The notes beneath the pieces are model-generated. The model ran no database searches and was not told the origin of the DNA. It saw nothing but the letters and a program-made list of their open reading frames with translations. The translations under genes and the position numbers were made by a program. Of a stretch of 64,000 nt of DNA, positions 22,691 to 31,307 are shown one piece after another (the first letter of the stretch is position 1; each line of letters opens with the position of its first letter). The stretch is taken from contig DUAT01000057.1 in assembly GCA_012960755.1 (NCBI GenBank), positions 477,909 through 541,908 on the forward strand, given 5' to 3'. The DNA comes from Gammaproteobacteria bacterium (GTDB taxonomy: Bacteria; Pseudomonadota; Gammaproteobacteria; Pseudomonadales; Azotimanducaceae_A).

Positions 22691-24838
22691 CTAAACTGTC
22701 GTATTCTCCCGGATAACGCCGCCATTCTGTAGTCTTTTCAGCATGTCCCTGGTTGCCTGTTCAGTTTCAGCCTTGCCAAACAACCAGCCTTGAATTTCTG
22801 CGCAACCCACTTTTATCAAATACTCCAGTTGCCGGTCAGTCTCCACACCTTCAGCTACCAAATTAAGGTTCAGACCATGTGCCATGGCAACGATCGCATC
22901 GACGATACTCGTGCCTCCCTGGTTGATCTGGATCGCCGAGACGAACGATTTATCGATTTTCAATGTGCTGATGGGAAAGTGCTGCAGATAGCTCAGGGAA
23001 GAATGGCCAGTGCCAAAATCATCGACGGCAATTTTGATGCCGAGCTCTGTCAGCCCACGAAGCTTTTGAATCACCCGTGACATATCATTCATGATGATAT
23101 TCTCGGTGATTTCTATTTCAAGACACGAACCAGGCAAATTATGCCTCTGCAGGGTATCGACGATATGTTCGATAAAATCGTCCTGCTGCACCTGGATCGC
23201 TGAGAAGTTGATCGAGACCCTGACCTGCTCAGCTCCATCCTTTCGCCAGCAAGCCAGATCGTGACATGCGGTTTCCAGGACATAGTTACCAATATCCAGA
23301 ATCAGCCCGGTCTCCTCGGCAATCGGAATAAAATCATCCGGAAAAATGATTCCTTTCTCCGCATGATGCCAGCGAATCAACGCCTCAAACCCCACAACTT
23401 CTTCCGTTTTGGCATTCACCTGGGGATGGTAGCAGACTTTAAAGTCATCACTAACCAGCGCTTTTCGTAATTCACGCTCAACCGCAAGACGCGTATTAGA
23501 GACGATATTCATTTCTTCGGAAAAAAATTCGAAGCCGTTCTTTCCCCGTTCCTTTACCCTGTACATTGCGATATCGGCACTTTGGATTAGCGTATCCCTG
23601 GTCTCACCCGCTTCAGGATAGATCGCGATTCCGATGCTGCCACTGACATACAGTTCATGCTGATCAATGACGAAGGGCCGCTTCAATTCCTTGAGTATCT
23701 TGTTGGCGATAAACTCTGCGTCCCGATGATGTTCTACCTTGGGTAACACCAGGACAAATTCATCGCCGCCAAATCGAGCCAGGGTATCACCGCTGCGTAT
23801 ACAGTTTTCCATTCGCTGGCTCACAGCCTGCAGCATGCGATCCCCGATCCTGTGACCCAGGGTGTCGTTAATCCATTTGAAGCGATCCAAATCAAGAAAC
23901 ATCACTGCCAGATTTTCTTTGCTACGCCGCGCCTGGGTAATGGCGATCGACAAACGGTCTTCCATCAAAGAGCGATTCGGCAGCTTGGTCAATATATCGT
24001 AGTAGGCCGGAAAATTAATCAGCTCCTGGACTCGTTTGTTTTCGGTAACATCTCGCGCAACACCATAGGTACCCTGAACCTGCCTGCCTTCAAAGTCATT
24101 GAACTTCATCGACATGGCACTGGTATCGAAATATCGATATTCGGACTCGCCCTGACATTTAAGCTTCAGCTCGACATTCTGTGATTTTCTCACGCCGGTT
24201 CGACGCTCAGTGAATACAAATCGGGCAGATTCTCTGCTCTGTTCCGATACAATCATAGAATAGTGCTCACCCAGCAGCTCATCGGAGCTGTATCCCAGCG
24301 TGTTGTAAGCCGCATCGTTGAGGAACGTAAACCGGCCATCGGTATTCAACATAAAAACGATATCTGGAGAATGTTCAACAATAAACCGATGCAGATATTC
24401 AGATTTCGACAGTTTTTGCTCAACGACGGACTTCTGGTCTTCCAGCCGCTTAGTGGCGGTTGCGTTCTGGATCGTCGCCAGTAACTCATCCGGCGCATAG
24501 GGTTTCTTAACGAAGTCATGGGCACCTTTTTTTAACGCCGACCTGGCGGACTCAAAACTGACTTCGCCACTGACAACGACAATTTTACAAGGGATAGTGT
24601 TTTCAACCACATAGTCAATCACTTCAAAACCCGACAGGCCGGGCATGTTCAAGTCCAGCAGCACGAGGTCAAAATCTTCGTTGTTCAGCCAATCAATGGC
24701 CACAGTGCCATCAGCTGCGGTTTCAATCTGATAACCATAAAGGCCAATCATCTGCATCAGGCTCTCCCGCTGACCCGGTTCATCGTCGACAATCAATATA
24801 CTTGTTCCCAACCCGGTTTCTGCACTCACTGCACTCAT
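22691..24838 (-). CDS. Response regulator with PAS, GGDEF and EAL domains
   Basis: A 715-residue cyclic-di-GMP signalling protein. The receiver (about 13-130) has the acidic pair VDDE and phospho-acceptor D62 in LLDLNMPG, plus KKPY for the lysine. A PAS domain (about 150-270) follows. The GGDEF domain has an intact GGDEF at 357-361 and an RSGD inhibitory site at 348-351, so it may synthesise c-di-GMP with product feedback. The EAL domain has EAL at 485-487, NIIMND, VDDFGTGHSS, LKIDKSFV and EGVET, that is, the metal-binding set for phosphodiesterase activity. Both activities look possible. It follows the HDOD histidine kinase gene by 21 bp, and the pair should form a two-component system. Confidence 0.95.
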   Translation of the reverse strand: MSAVSAETGLGTSILIVDDEPGQRESLMQMIGLYGYQIETAADGTVAIDWLNNEDFDLVLLDLNMPGLSGFEVIDYVVENTIPCKIVVVSGEVSFESARSALKKGAHDFVKKPYAPDELLATIQNATATKRLEDQKSVVEQKLSKSEYLHRFIVEHSPDIVFMLNTDGRFTFLNDAAYNTLGYSSDELLGEHYSMIVSEQSRESARFVFTERRTGVRKSQNVELKLKCQGESEYRYFDTSAMSMKFNDFEGRQVQGTYGVARDVTENKRVQELINFPAYYDILTKLPNRSLMEDRLSIAITQARRSKENLAVMFLDLDRFKWINDTLGHRIGDRMLQAVSQRMENCIRSGDTLARFGGDEFVLVLPKVEHHRDAEFIANKILKELKRPFVIDQHELYVSGSIGIAIYPEAGETRDTLIQSADIAMYRVKERGKNGFEFFSEEMNIVSNTRLAVERELRKALVSDDFKVCYHPQVNAKTEEVVGFEALIRWHHAEKGIIFPDDFIPIAEETGLILDIGNYVLETACHDLACWRKDGAEQVRVSINFSAIQVQQDDFIEHIVDTLQRHNLPGSCLEIEITENIIMNDMSRVIQKLRGLTELGIKIAVDDFGTGHSSLSYLQHFPISTLKIDKSFVSAIQINQGGTSIVDAIVAMAHGLNLNLVAEGVETDRQLEYLIKVGCAEIQGWLFGKAETEQATRDMLKRLQNGGVIRENTTV

Positions 24839-24859
24839 GAAAAACGCCTTGCCTATTTG

Positions 24860-26857
24860 CTATTTTTTACCAATTAAAGGTATCAGAATCTGGAACGTGG
24901 TTCCCGGTATTCCCTCCCCGGCGACTTGAGTCCTGCAGCTGATCAAACTTCCCATCTCTACGATGAGTTGTTTAACGATACTCAGACCCAATCCGGCGTG
25001 CGCACCTCCCTTTGCACTGTTATTTGGTCGAAACAATTTGTCTCTTAATGGCAAAGGTATACCAGGTCCATTGTCCATAATGAGAATCTCAATGTACTGA
25101 TCGCCACCCAAATTGATCGATCCGTGGGTTGTGATGCCTACCTTAGCCCCGGTCACATCTTCCAACGCTTCCACTGCATTTTTAACCAGGTTAACAATCA
25201 CCTGCTTAAGATTATCGGGGATAATCGAAACAAACGGCATTCCCTTGTCGTACACGGTCTCGAATTGAACTTCTTCATACCCGCCGCGAAACACGCTGGT
25301 CAATTGCTCGAGGATGTCATTTACGTTGACTTCCTCAGCGATTGGAGCCTCCTGCCTGCCAATCTGGTCGTACTTTTTGACGATACCAGACACTCGCATC
25401 ATTTCGCGACTGATGGTTTCTATATCAGCCTGAACCGGGGAATCTTCATCCAGTTTCAAAGATAGAGTGCGCAGAAAGTTCTGAGCAATGGCAAGAGGAT
25501 TGTTGACCTCGTGGGTCACTTCTCGCACCTGTTTTCGGACCAGGCCAGCATCGAGCATCAAAACTTCGTCTGCTTGTGTTAGACCGATTTGTGCTGTGAC
25601 TCCCTGCCGATATGCATCCAGCAGCATCCCGGGTATGTCTAGAAGTTGATTTACACCGATCGCCACCACACCGAGATTCTCTCCCAGGGGCAACAGCCTG
25701 ACCGCAAGGGTACCCAGGCGGTCAAGTATCTGCTTGTCAACTATTGAATCGAGGGATTCTTTCTCGGCAGTAATATTTTTATTCTGCCGAAAGCACTGGG
25801 CGACGAGGCTGCGCTCACTGCTGGCATCAACGGACAAAACTTCAACACTATCCGGTTTCCCGGCGGGATCCCAACTTGCTTCTAAGTGGTCATCTGAGTT
25901 TTTGAACAACAGCGTGGTTTCAGCGCCAAACAGCAAGCTGGCGACCGCAGAAATGGAGTGAGTACCTGATGCCAGACTCTTTTCCGTAATACTGGCCATG
26001 TTAGCGTTGGCAACGTTTTCTCTAATGCTCGAACTATCCGATTCAAACTCGGTCACTCGCTTTCGTGCCTGACTCGAAACCTGCCTTGCGGCCGCTACAA
26101 TTTCGCTAATCGAATCCGCGTCAAGTCCAAATAGTATGTCGGCTTTCGCAATAAGCTGAGGGTCTTGCTCAGGATTCTGCACCAGTTCAACTAATCGACC
26201 GCAATAGCCTATTATCTGGACCAGTTGGGTCGCATCTGGGAGTTCTTCAAGTGAAATGTACTGATATCGCAACGCATCGCAGCAGGATGATGGATACCCC
26301 AGGGATTTAAAACAGGCTGCACCAACAGTGTCACCACTGCATCCAAACCCCTCCCACTCTGCCTGTATAACAGTTTCAAACCCCGTCAAGCCATCGACCA
26401 ATTTAATGTAGCCCTCACCATGGGAACGGGCTAAGAGCAGATGTCCCAGACCAGCCAGTAGCCCTAACAACTTTACGGTGGTGACATCTGCACCGATTTG
26501 CTCGGCAAGCGCGGCACTGAGTGATGCATGCAACAAGGAACGCCGCCAGGTCCTTTCATAGTATTGTAGTGCGATTTCTGACTGATCTGTACTGGTAAAT
26601 CTATTTGAAGCGGCAAGGGTAATTTGACGGAACTGTTCCAGATCGGTTTCCAGATGCCAGTCGTTCAGGTTCTTCTGATCCTGTTGAAACAGGAACATTG
26701 CCAATAGCGATGGATCTGTTTCAACCGCGGCCACGAGCACTGAAATTTCAATATTATTTTGGTAACTGAGGCACAGGAGATGATTGAGGGTTTTAGGCAC
26801 CGCAGGCAAATCGAAGCCCGCTAATTGGTTCATCTTGCTGACTACGCGATCTAGCAT
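24860..26857 (-). CDS. Histidine kinase with N-terminal HDOD domain
   Basis: A 665-residue protein with no membrane segment. Residues 1-260 form an HDOD domain (AVETDPSLLAMFL, LLGLLAGLGHLLLARSHGE, EWEGFGCSGDTVGAACFKSLGYP), which lacks the HD metal pair as expected for this family. A GAF-like region (about 295-425) follows. The HisKA motif is EVTHEVNNPLAIAQN with phospho-acceptor H449, and the HATPase_c domain has NLVKNAVEAL, DNGPGIP and HAGLGLSIVKQL. HDOD proteins often sense or relay c-di-GMP and stress states. The downstream gene is a REC-PAS-GGDEF-EAL protein, a probable phosphorylation partner. Confidence 0.93.
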   Translation of the reverse strand: MLDRVVSKMNQLAGFDLPAVPKTLNHLLCLSYQNNIEISVLVAAVETDPSLLAMFLFQQDQKNLNDWHLETDLEQFRQITLAASNRFTSTDQSEIALQYYERTWRRSLLHASLSAALAEQIGADVTTVKLLGLLAGLGHLLLARSHGEGYIKLVDGLTGFETVIQAEWEGFGCSGDTVGAACFKSLGYPSSCCDALRYQYISLEELPDATQLVQIIGYCGRLVELVQNPEQDPQLIAKADILFGLDADSISEIVAAARQVSSQARKRVTEFESDSSSIRENVANANMASITEKSLASGTHSISAVASLLFGAETTLLFKNSDDHLEASWDPAGKPDSVEVLSVDASSERSLVAQCFRQNKNITAEKESLDSIVDKQILDRLGTLAVRLLPLGENLGVVAIGVNQLLDIPGMLLDAYRQGVTAQIGLTQADEVLMLDAGLVRKQVREVTHEVNNPLAIAQNFLRTLSLKLDEDSPVQADIETISREMMRVSGIVKKYDQIGRQEAPIAEEVNVNDILEQLTSVFRGGYEEVQFETVYDKGMPFVSIIPDNLKQVIVNLVKNAVEALEDVTGAKVGITTHGSINLGGDQYIEILIMDNGPGIPLPLRDKLFRPNNSAKGGAHAGLGLSIVKQLIVEMGSLISCRTQVAGEGIPGTTFQILIPLIGKK

Positions 26858-27035
26858 TGACCGATTCTATCGGATGTTTTTCGCCAAAACAATCGGATAA
26901 AATATTACCTCATGCCGGACCAATAAATGCCTTTCAAAGACGCTTCTAACCTATTGAAATTATCTATTTGCCATATCGGCCAGCGGAACTTACCATTACC
27001 GTGCGAGTCCTTAGCCAACAGAAACCAGGTCAATT

Positions 27036-28088
27036 GTGAAATCATTTAGCTGTCAAAACTGCGGCCATGCAATCTTCTTCGAGAATGTACAGTGCCTGCG
27101 ATGCCTGAGACCTTTAGGTTATCTGCCTGAATTTATGCAAATGTCATCCTTCGAACAAACCGCGGATCAGTTTCACAGCGATCTTTCACGCAAAGACTAC
27201 AAAGAGTGCAAGAACGGTCGCCAGTACCAGGCCTGCAACTGGATGATCGACACAGAGGCAGAAGAGGACTATTGCCTTTCCTGTTCCTTCAACCAGACCA
27301 TCCCGAATGTTTCTATTGCGCAAAACCTGCATCACTGGCAGATACTGGAATCGGGAAAACGACGGTTGCTGTATTCCCTGCAGCGATTGAATTTACCGCT
27401 GATCAACAAAAAGGTGGACCCAGACAATGGTCTGGCCTTTGAGTTCCTCAAAGATACCTCTGAGCGTATTCAGGCAAATGACCGGGTCATGACGGGCCAT
27501 GTGGACGGTGTTATTACTCTTAACATCGCAGAAGCTGATGACGCTGAGCGCGAGCGACGCCGAATAACCCTTAACGAAGACTATCGGACCGTACTGGGGC
27601 ATTTTCGGCACGAGAGTGGCCATTACTATTGGCAACTGCTCGTAGAGGGACAACACCGACTCGATTCTTTTCGGCAATTGTTTTCGGATGAGCGCAGTAA
27701 CTACCAATCAGCGGTGTCGGATTACTATGCGAGAGGACCAGCCAAAGACTGGCAGAACAACCATATCAGCGCCTATGCAAGCAGTCATCCCTGGGAGGAT
27801 TTCGCCGAAACATGGGGTCACTACCTTACCATTGCCGACACCCTGGAAACCTCAAAAGAATTTGGCGTCTCGATTTCCGAATCTGCCGCAACTCCGACAG
27901 AACAATTTGACAGCTATGATGCATCCACATTTGACGCCATGCTGGAACGCTGGCTACCCCTCACTTTCGCCGTTAACAACATTAACCGCAGTGGCGGCCG
28001 ACCGGATTTGTACCCGTTCGTTTTGTCAGCGACCGTTATTGAAAAACTCCGCTATGTGCACTCACTGATACGGCAGGTAGCTCCTTGA
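27036..28088 (+). CDS. Zinc-ribbon metallopeptidase family protein (PF15887-like)
   Basis: A 350-residue protein. The N-terminus holds two zinc-binding Cys pairs (C6, C9, C20, C23) and a further CNWMID...YCLSC set (C67, C80, C83), a rubredoxin-type or double zinc ribbon. The metallopeptidase core has FRHESGHYYW (H192, E193, H196), an HExxH variant written HESGH, and a downstream HPWEDFAETWGHYL that can provide the third ligand. This matches the zinc-binding peptidase family PF15887. The start is GTG 27036. It is convergent with the transglutaminase-like gene. In other genomes such peptidases cluster with transglutaminase-like, alpha-E and ATP-grasp genes. Confidence 0.85.
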   Translation: MKSFSCQNCGHAIFFENVQCLRCLRPLGYLPEFMQMSSFEQTADQFHSDLSRKDYKECKNGRQYQACNWMIDTEAEEDYCLSCSFNQTIPNVSIAQNLHHWQILESGKRRLLYSLQRLNLPLINKKVDPDNGLAFEFLKDTSERIQANDRVMTGHVDGVITLNIAEADDAERERRRITLNEDYRTVLGHFRHESGHYYWQLLVEGQHRLDSFRQLFSDERSNYQSAVSDYYARGPAKDWQNNHISAYASSHPWEDFAETWGHYLTIADTLETSKEFGVSISESAATPTEQFDSYDASTFDAMLERWLPLTFAVNNINRSGGRPDLYPFVLSATVIEKLRYVHSLIRQVAP

Positions 28089-28114
28089 TACGTCCTGGCA
28101 GGTTGCCGAAAAGG

Positions 28115-28918
28115 TCAGCTATCGAGCTGAAAATTCTCAATTTGCTCCACCTCAACATTCATATCGTAAGGAAAAACGGGAGGCCCGAACTGATTTGAAA
28201 TCGCGACGTCCGCTGCATCCCTGCCGTAAGCAATAACTATTCTTCCACCCTTCAGCGTCTTCTGGGTCGGATCAAAACTGTACCATCTGTCGCCAATATA
28301 GGCTTCAAACCAGGCATGGATGTCCATCGGGTCAAGATTGTGTAAATAGCCAACCACGAAACGTGCAGGAATACAAAGACTGCGGCTCAGGGCAATACCA
28401 ACATGGGCGAGATCTCGGCAAACGCCTTGGCCTTTGTCCATTATTTCCTTACTTGAGATGGGCAGGTTACTGCTGCCCGGCAGGTATTGGATTTGATTTC
28501 GAATCCAGTCGGTGATTGCGCTAACCTGCTGGTAACCCGGGGAGGCACTACCCACCACTGAAAACGCCTGCTGGTTCATCAGGTCGGATTCGCAGTATCG
28601 ACTCGGGAGGAGATATTCCAGCGTCTCGTCCGGCAGTTTCTGGACCTTGACGAACCCCGCCTGTGGGTTTTCATCGCAGGCGTCCGCAGTTCGAACCGTC
28701 GCACTGGTGCTGATCCGAAAATCACCAGCCGGAGCCACCAGTCGCTGGCACAAGTTACCATATTTGTCAGATACTTCGACTACCGGGACGATGGGTGACA
28801 ACTTATAGGATTCCTGCGCCACCCATTGCTGCATGCCACTTCTGACGCGAAGCATAAACAAGAACGGTGTGGGCCGGACAATTTCAAATGCCAATTCACA
28901 TCGCGTCTGCAACCACAT
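28115..28918 (-). CDS. Transglutaminase-like family protein
   Basis: A 267-residue papain-fold protein. The triad is visible as Cys in KGQGVCRDLAHVG, His in PMDIHAWFEAYIG and Asp in YSFDPTQ, in the order expected for PF01841. The N-terminal beta domain (MWLQTRCELAFEIVRPTPFLFMLR) is that of the bacterial transglutaminase N-terminal family. ATG 28918 is chosen because GGAGGGGA lies directly upstream; a longer frame to 28972 exists but has no support. No signal peptide is present. The family forms or hydrolyses amide bonds, and many bacterial members act in peptide-conjugating systems with ATP-grasp and alpha-E proteins, which are absent here. Confidence 0.88.
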   Translation of the reverse strand: MWLQTRCELAFEIVRPTPFLFMLRVRSGMQQWVAQESYKLSPIVPVVEVSDKYGNLCQRLVAPAGDFRISTSATVRTADACDENPQAGFVKVQKLPDETLEYLLPSRYCESDLMNQQAFSVVGSASPGYQQVSAITDWIRNQIQYLPGSSNLPISSKEIMDKGQGVCRDLAHVGIALSRSLCIPARFVVGYLHNLDPMDIHAWFEAYIGDRWYSFDPTQKTLKGGRIVIAYGRDAADVAISNQFGPPVFPYDMNVEVEQIENFQLDS

Positions 28919-28989
28919 ATTCCCCTCCACTGTGCTGACCAGACCGGATTCTATGAAGAATAATGCCAACATGGCAAACTATCGTTTGG

Positions 28990-29020
28990 AACCTCTGATT
29001 AAGATCGGTATGCCGCACCA
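28990..29020 (+). repeat. Half copy of the palindromic element at 22648-22688
   Basis: The 31 bases here match the reverse complement of the element at 22648-22688 except at two positions; both share AACCTCTGATTAAG and CCGCACCA. The second arm is not present, so this is a half-palindrome. It lies in the divergent gap between the transglutaminase-like gene and the YchJ-family gene. Confidence 0.7.
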
Positions 29021-29080
29021 CTATTTCCGCCATGTCGGCGTCACACAACAAGAACTCATCATTCGACGGAGTAGCGGACC

Positions 29081-29476
29081 ATGACTGACAGCGCGCTGAC
29101 CTGCTATTGCGACTCAGGCAAATTGTTTTCCCGTTGTTGCAAATCAATTGTGTCTAGGCAGACAACAGCAACCACGGCAGAAGCGTTGATGCGATCCAGA
29201 TATACGGCATTTTGTCTCGGCGACCGGCAATACCTGCTTAAAAGCTGGCATCCAGATACGCGGCCAAGCCGCGTTGCCATTAATCCCGACCAGCAATGGC
29301 TTGACTTGAAGATTCTGAACACCACAGCAGGGCGCAGCTCAGACGAAACGGGTAAGGTGGAATTCAGAGCCAGGTACAAATTAGCCGGGCGTGGATATCG
29401 CCTCCACGAGACCAGCCGGTTCATTAAGATAGCATCTGATTGGTATTACCTTGATGGTGTCCACCATGGCTCATAG
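29081..29476 (+). CDS. YchJ-family (UPF0225) protein with SEC-C-type motif
   Basis: A 131-residue protein. The N-terminal CYCDSGKLFSRCC is the SEC-C-like zinc-binding motif of YchJ. It is followed by AEALMRSRYTAFCLGDRQYLLKSWHPDTRP and VEFRARYKLAGRGYRLHETSRF, the conserved NTF2-like core of the UPF0225 family. The C-terminal second Cys motif that some YchJ proteins carry is absent. The function of YchJ is not established; a role linked to SecA/ribosome-associated zinc motifs is only inferred. The LLM oxidoreductase gene follows with a 70-bp gap. Confidence 0.88.
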   Translation: MTDSALTCYCDSGKLFSRCCKSIVSRQTTATTAEALMRSRYTAFCLGDRQYLLKSWHPDTRPSRVAINPDQQWLDLKILNTTAGRSSDETGKVEFRARYKLAGRGYRLHETSRFIKIASDWYYLDGVHHGS

Positions 29477-29546
29477 CCTGCCGTTTTCTTGCACTGAACC
29501 GACAAGTAACATAATGTCCATCACATTCATCTCAAAGGACACAAGC

Positions 29547-30587
29547 ATGAAGCTCGGAACAGGTGTAGGCGGTAAACTGGACGGCGTTGCTGCGATAGCA
29601 GGCAAAGCAGAAAAAAATGGCTACGATCAGCTCACCTGCGGCGAACTGGCACACGATTCAATTCTGACCATGACAGTCGCGGCGACCGCTACCAGCAAAA
29701 TTGACCTGATGACCACCGTAACGATTGCCTTCCCCAGGAGTCCGATGGTACTCGCAATGGAAGCCTGGGACCTGCAGGTTTTATCAAAAGGCCGATTCAA
29801 TATTGGCCTCGGCAGCCAGGTTAAGGGTCACAACGAACGCCGCTTCGGTGGAACCTGGTCTCCCGCCGCGCCGCGTATGAAAGAATATATACAGATGATG
29901 AAAGCAGTCTGGAACACCTGGCAGGATGGTGCCGCTGCGGAATTCCTGGGAAAACATTACAAATTCACCTTAATGACCCCCAACTTCAATCCTGGACCGA
30001 TCGATTTTCCCCGGCCAAAGATCTACCTCGCCGTGGTGGGTGATGCAATGGCCCGTGTTGCCGGTGAAGTCGCCGATGGTATCTTGCCTCATGGTGGCAT
30101 CATGACAGACAAGTATATGCGGGAAGTTCTGCTACCCAATGTCAAAATTGGCCTCGAGCGTTCGGGTCGAACCTGGGACGATATTGAGATAGCCGCGAGT
30201 GGCTATACCGTCTACGGTAAAAACGATGAAGAGATTGCACAAGGTTTGGACGGTCTTCGACAGGCGCTATCCTTTTATGGTTCCACTCGCACTTACCATG
30301 ACGTGCTCGAACTGCATGGGCTGAAGTATCTGGGGGATAAACTTCACGGCTTATCCCTTAACGGTGAATGGCAGAAAATGAAGGAAGTCATCACCGACGA
30401 CGAATTATTGGAACTTGCACAGATATCAACCTACGACGATATGCCCACATTCCTGGCGGAAAATCGCGAATATGCCTCGAGTATGGGTTTTGGTCTGAGG
30501 GGCGCGACGTCGGAAGATACACAAGATCTTATGGCGAAGATCCAGGCGTTACAAACCCCCGGTGTTCCACGCGGCCTGGAAATGTGA
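29547..30587 (+). CDS. LLM-class flavin/F420-dependent oxidoreductase
   Basis: A 346-residue TIM-barrel protein of the luciferase-like monooxygenase superfamily. Conserved regions are YDQLTCGELAHDSI, SKIDLMTTVTIAFPRSPMVLAMEAWDLQVLSKGRFNIGLGSQVKGHNERRFG and IYLAVVGDAMARVAGEVADGILPHG. These match the TIGR03617-like F420-dependent family rather than FMN-dependent alkanal monooxygenases. I chose ATG 29547, preceded by AAAGGA; the frame upstream shows no homology. The nitroreductase gene follows at 30649 and is probably in the same operon. Substrate is unknown. Confidence 0.88.
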   Translation: MKLGTGVGGKLDGVAAIAGKAEKNGYDQLTCGELAHDSILTMTVAATATSKIDLMTTVTIAFPRSPMVLAMEAWDLQVLSKGRFNIGLGSQVKGHNERRFGGTWSPAAPRMKEYIQMMKAVWNTWQDGAAAEFLGKHYKFTLMTPNFNPGPIDFPRPKIYLAVVGDAMARVAGEVADGILPHGGIMTDKYMREVLLPNVKIGLERSGRTWDDIEIAASGYTVYGKNDEEIAQGLDGLRQALSFYGSTRTYHDVLELHGLKYLGDKLHGLSLNGEWQKMKEVITDDELLELAQISTYDDMPTFLAENREYASSMGFGLRGATSEDTQDLMAKIQALQTPGVPRGLEM

Positions 30588-30648
30588 TCCTGAGAAAAAG
30601 CCTTCCAAGAAACATTTCAAGAGAAACAGTTTGAGTAGGAAACAGTAG

Positions 30649-31302
30649 ATGCGAGTCAGTGAAGCAGTCATGAACCGAAAAACCATCAGGGCTTTTCTGG
30701 ACACGCCGGTCCCGGATGAGACCATTCGAACCTTGTTGGAAAAAGCCTCAAGAGCCCCTTCCGGTGGCAACGTGCAACCCTGGCGAATCTATGTTGTCAA
30801 CGGCGACTCGATGGTTAGGTTCAAGCAGTTTGTTTTAACCCAAACAGAACCTGAAACCGCTGCTTATGAAGTCTACCCGCGCAAGCTCAAGGAGCCCTAT
30901 CGTTCCTCACGATTCAAGGTCGGTGAAGATATGTATAGCTTGTTAAACATTCCCCGAGAGGACAGAGGCGCCAGAATACGGCGCCTGATGGAGAACTACC
31001 AACTGTTTGGTGCACCTGCCGCTATTTTCTGTTTCGTCGATCGCCAGATGGGACCGCCGCAATGGTCAGACCTTGGCATGTTTCTGCAGACCTTTATGTT
31101 GCTCGCTCAGGAAGAGGGACTGGACACCTGCCCACAAGAGGCCTGGGCATCAAAGCCTGAGACCGTGCGTCGCTTTGTGAACGCGCCGGACGAACAAATA
31201 ATTTTCTGCGGTGTTGCAATCGGCCATATGGATCCGGATGCGCCGGTTAATACGCTGGTCGCGGACCGTGAGCCGGTAGAAGATTTTACGACTTTTGTGT
31301 AA
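30649..31302 (+). CDS. Nitroreductase family protein
   Basis: A 217-residue FMN protein. RKTIRAFLDTPVPDETIRTLLEKASRAPSGGNVQPWRIYVV is the classical nitroreductase N-terminus, with the FMN-phosphate Arg and the PSGGN loop. The C-terminal conserved part is AQEEGLDTCPQEAWASKPETVRRF and FCGVAIGHMD. It is more NfsB/RutE-like than the member at 13330. It is 61 bp downstream of the LLM oxidoreductase and probably co-transcribed with it. The two flavoenzymes may act on the same compound (inference). It ends five bases before the convergent nhaD stop. Confidence 0.9.
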   Translation: MRVSEAVMNRKTIRAFLDTPVPDETIRTLLEKASRAPSGGNVQPWRIYVVNGDSMVRFKQFVLTQTEPETAAYEVYPRKLKEPYRSSRFKVGEDMYSLLNIPREDRGARIRRLMENYQLFGAPAAIFCFVDRQMGPPQWSDLGMFLQTFMLLAQEEGLDTCPQEAWASKPETVRRFVNAPDEQIIFCGVAIGHMDPDAPVNTLVADREPVEDFTTFV

Positions 31303-31307
31303 CGCTG

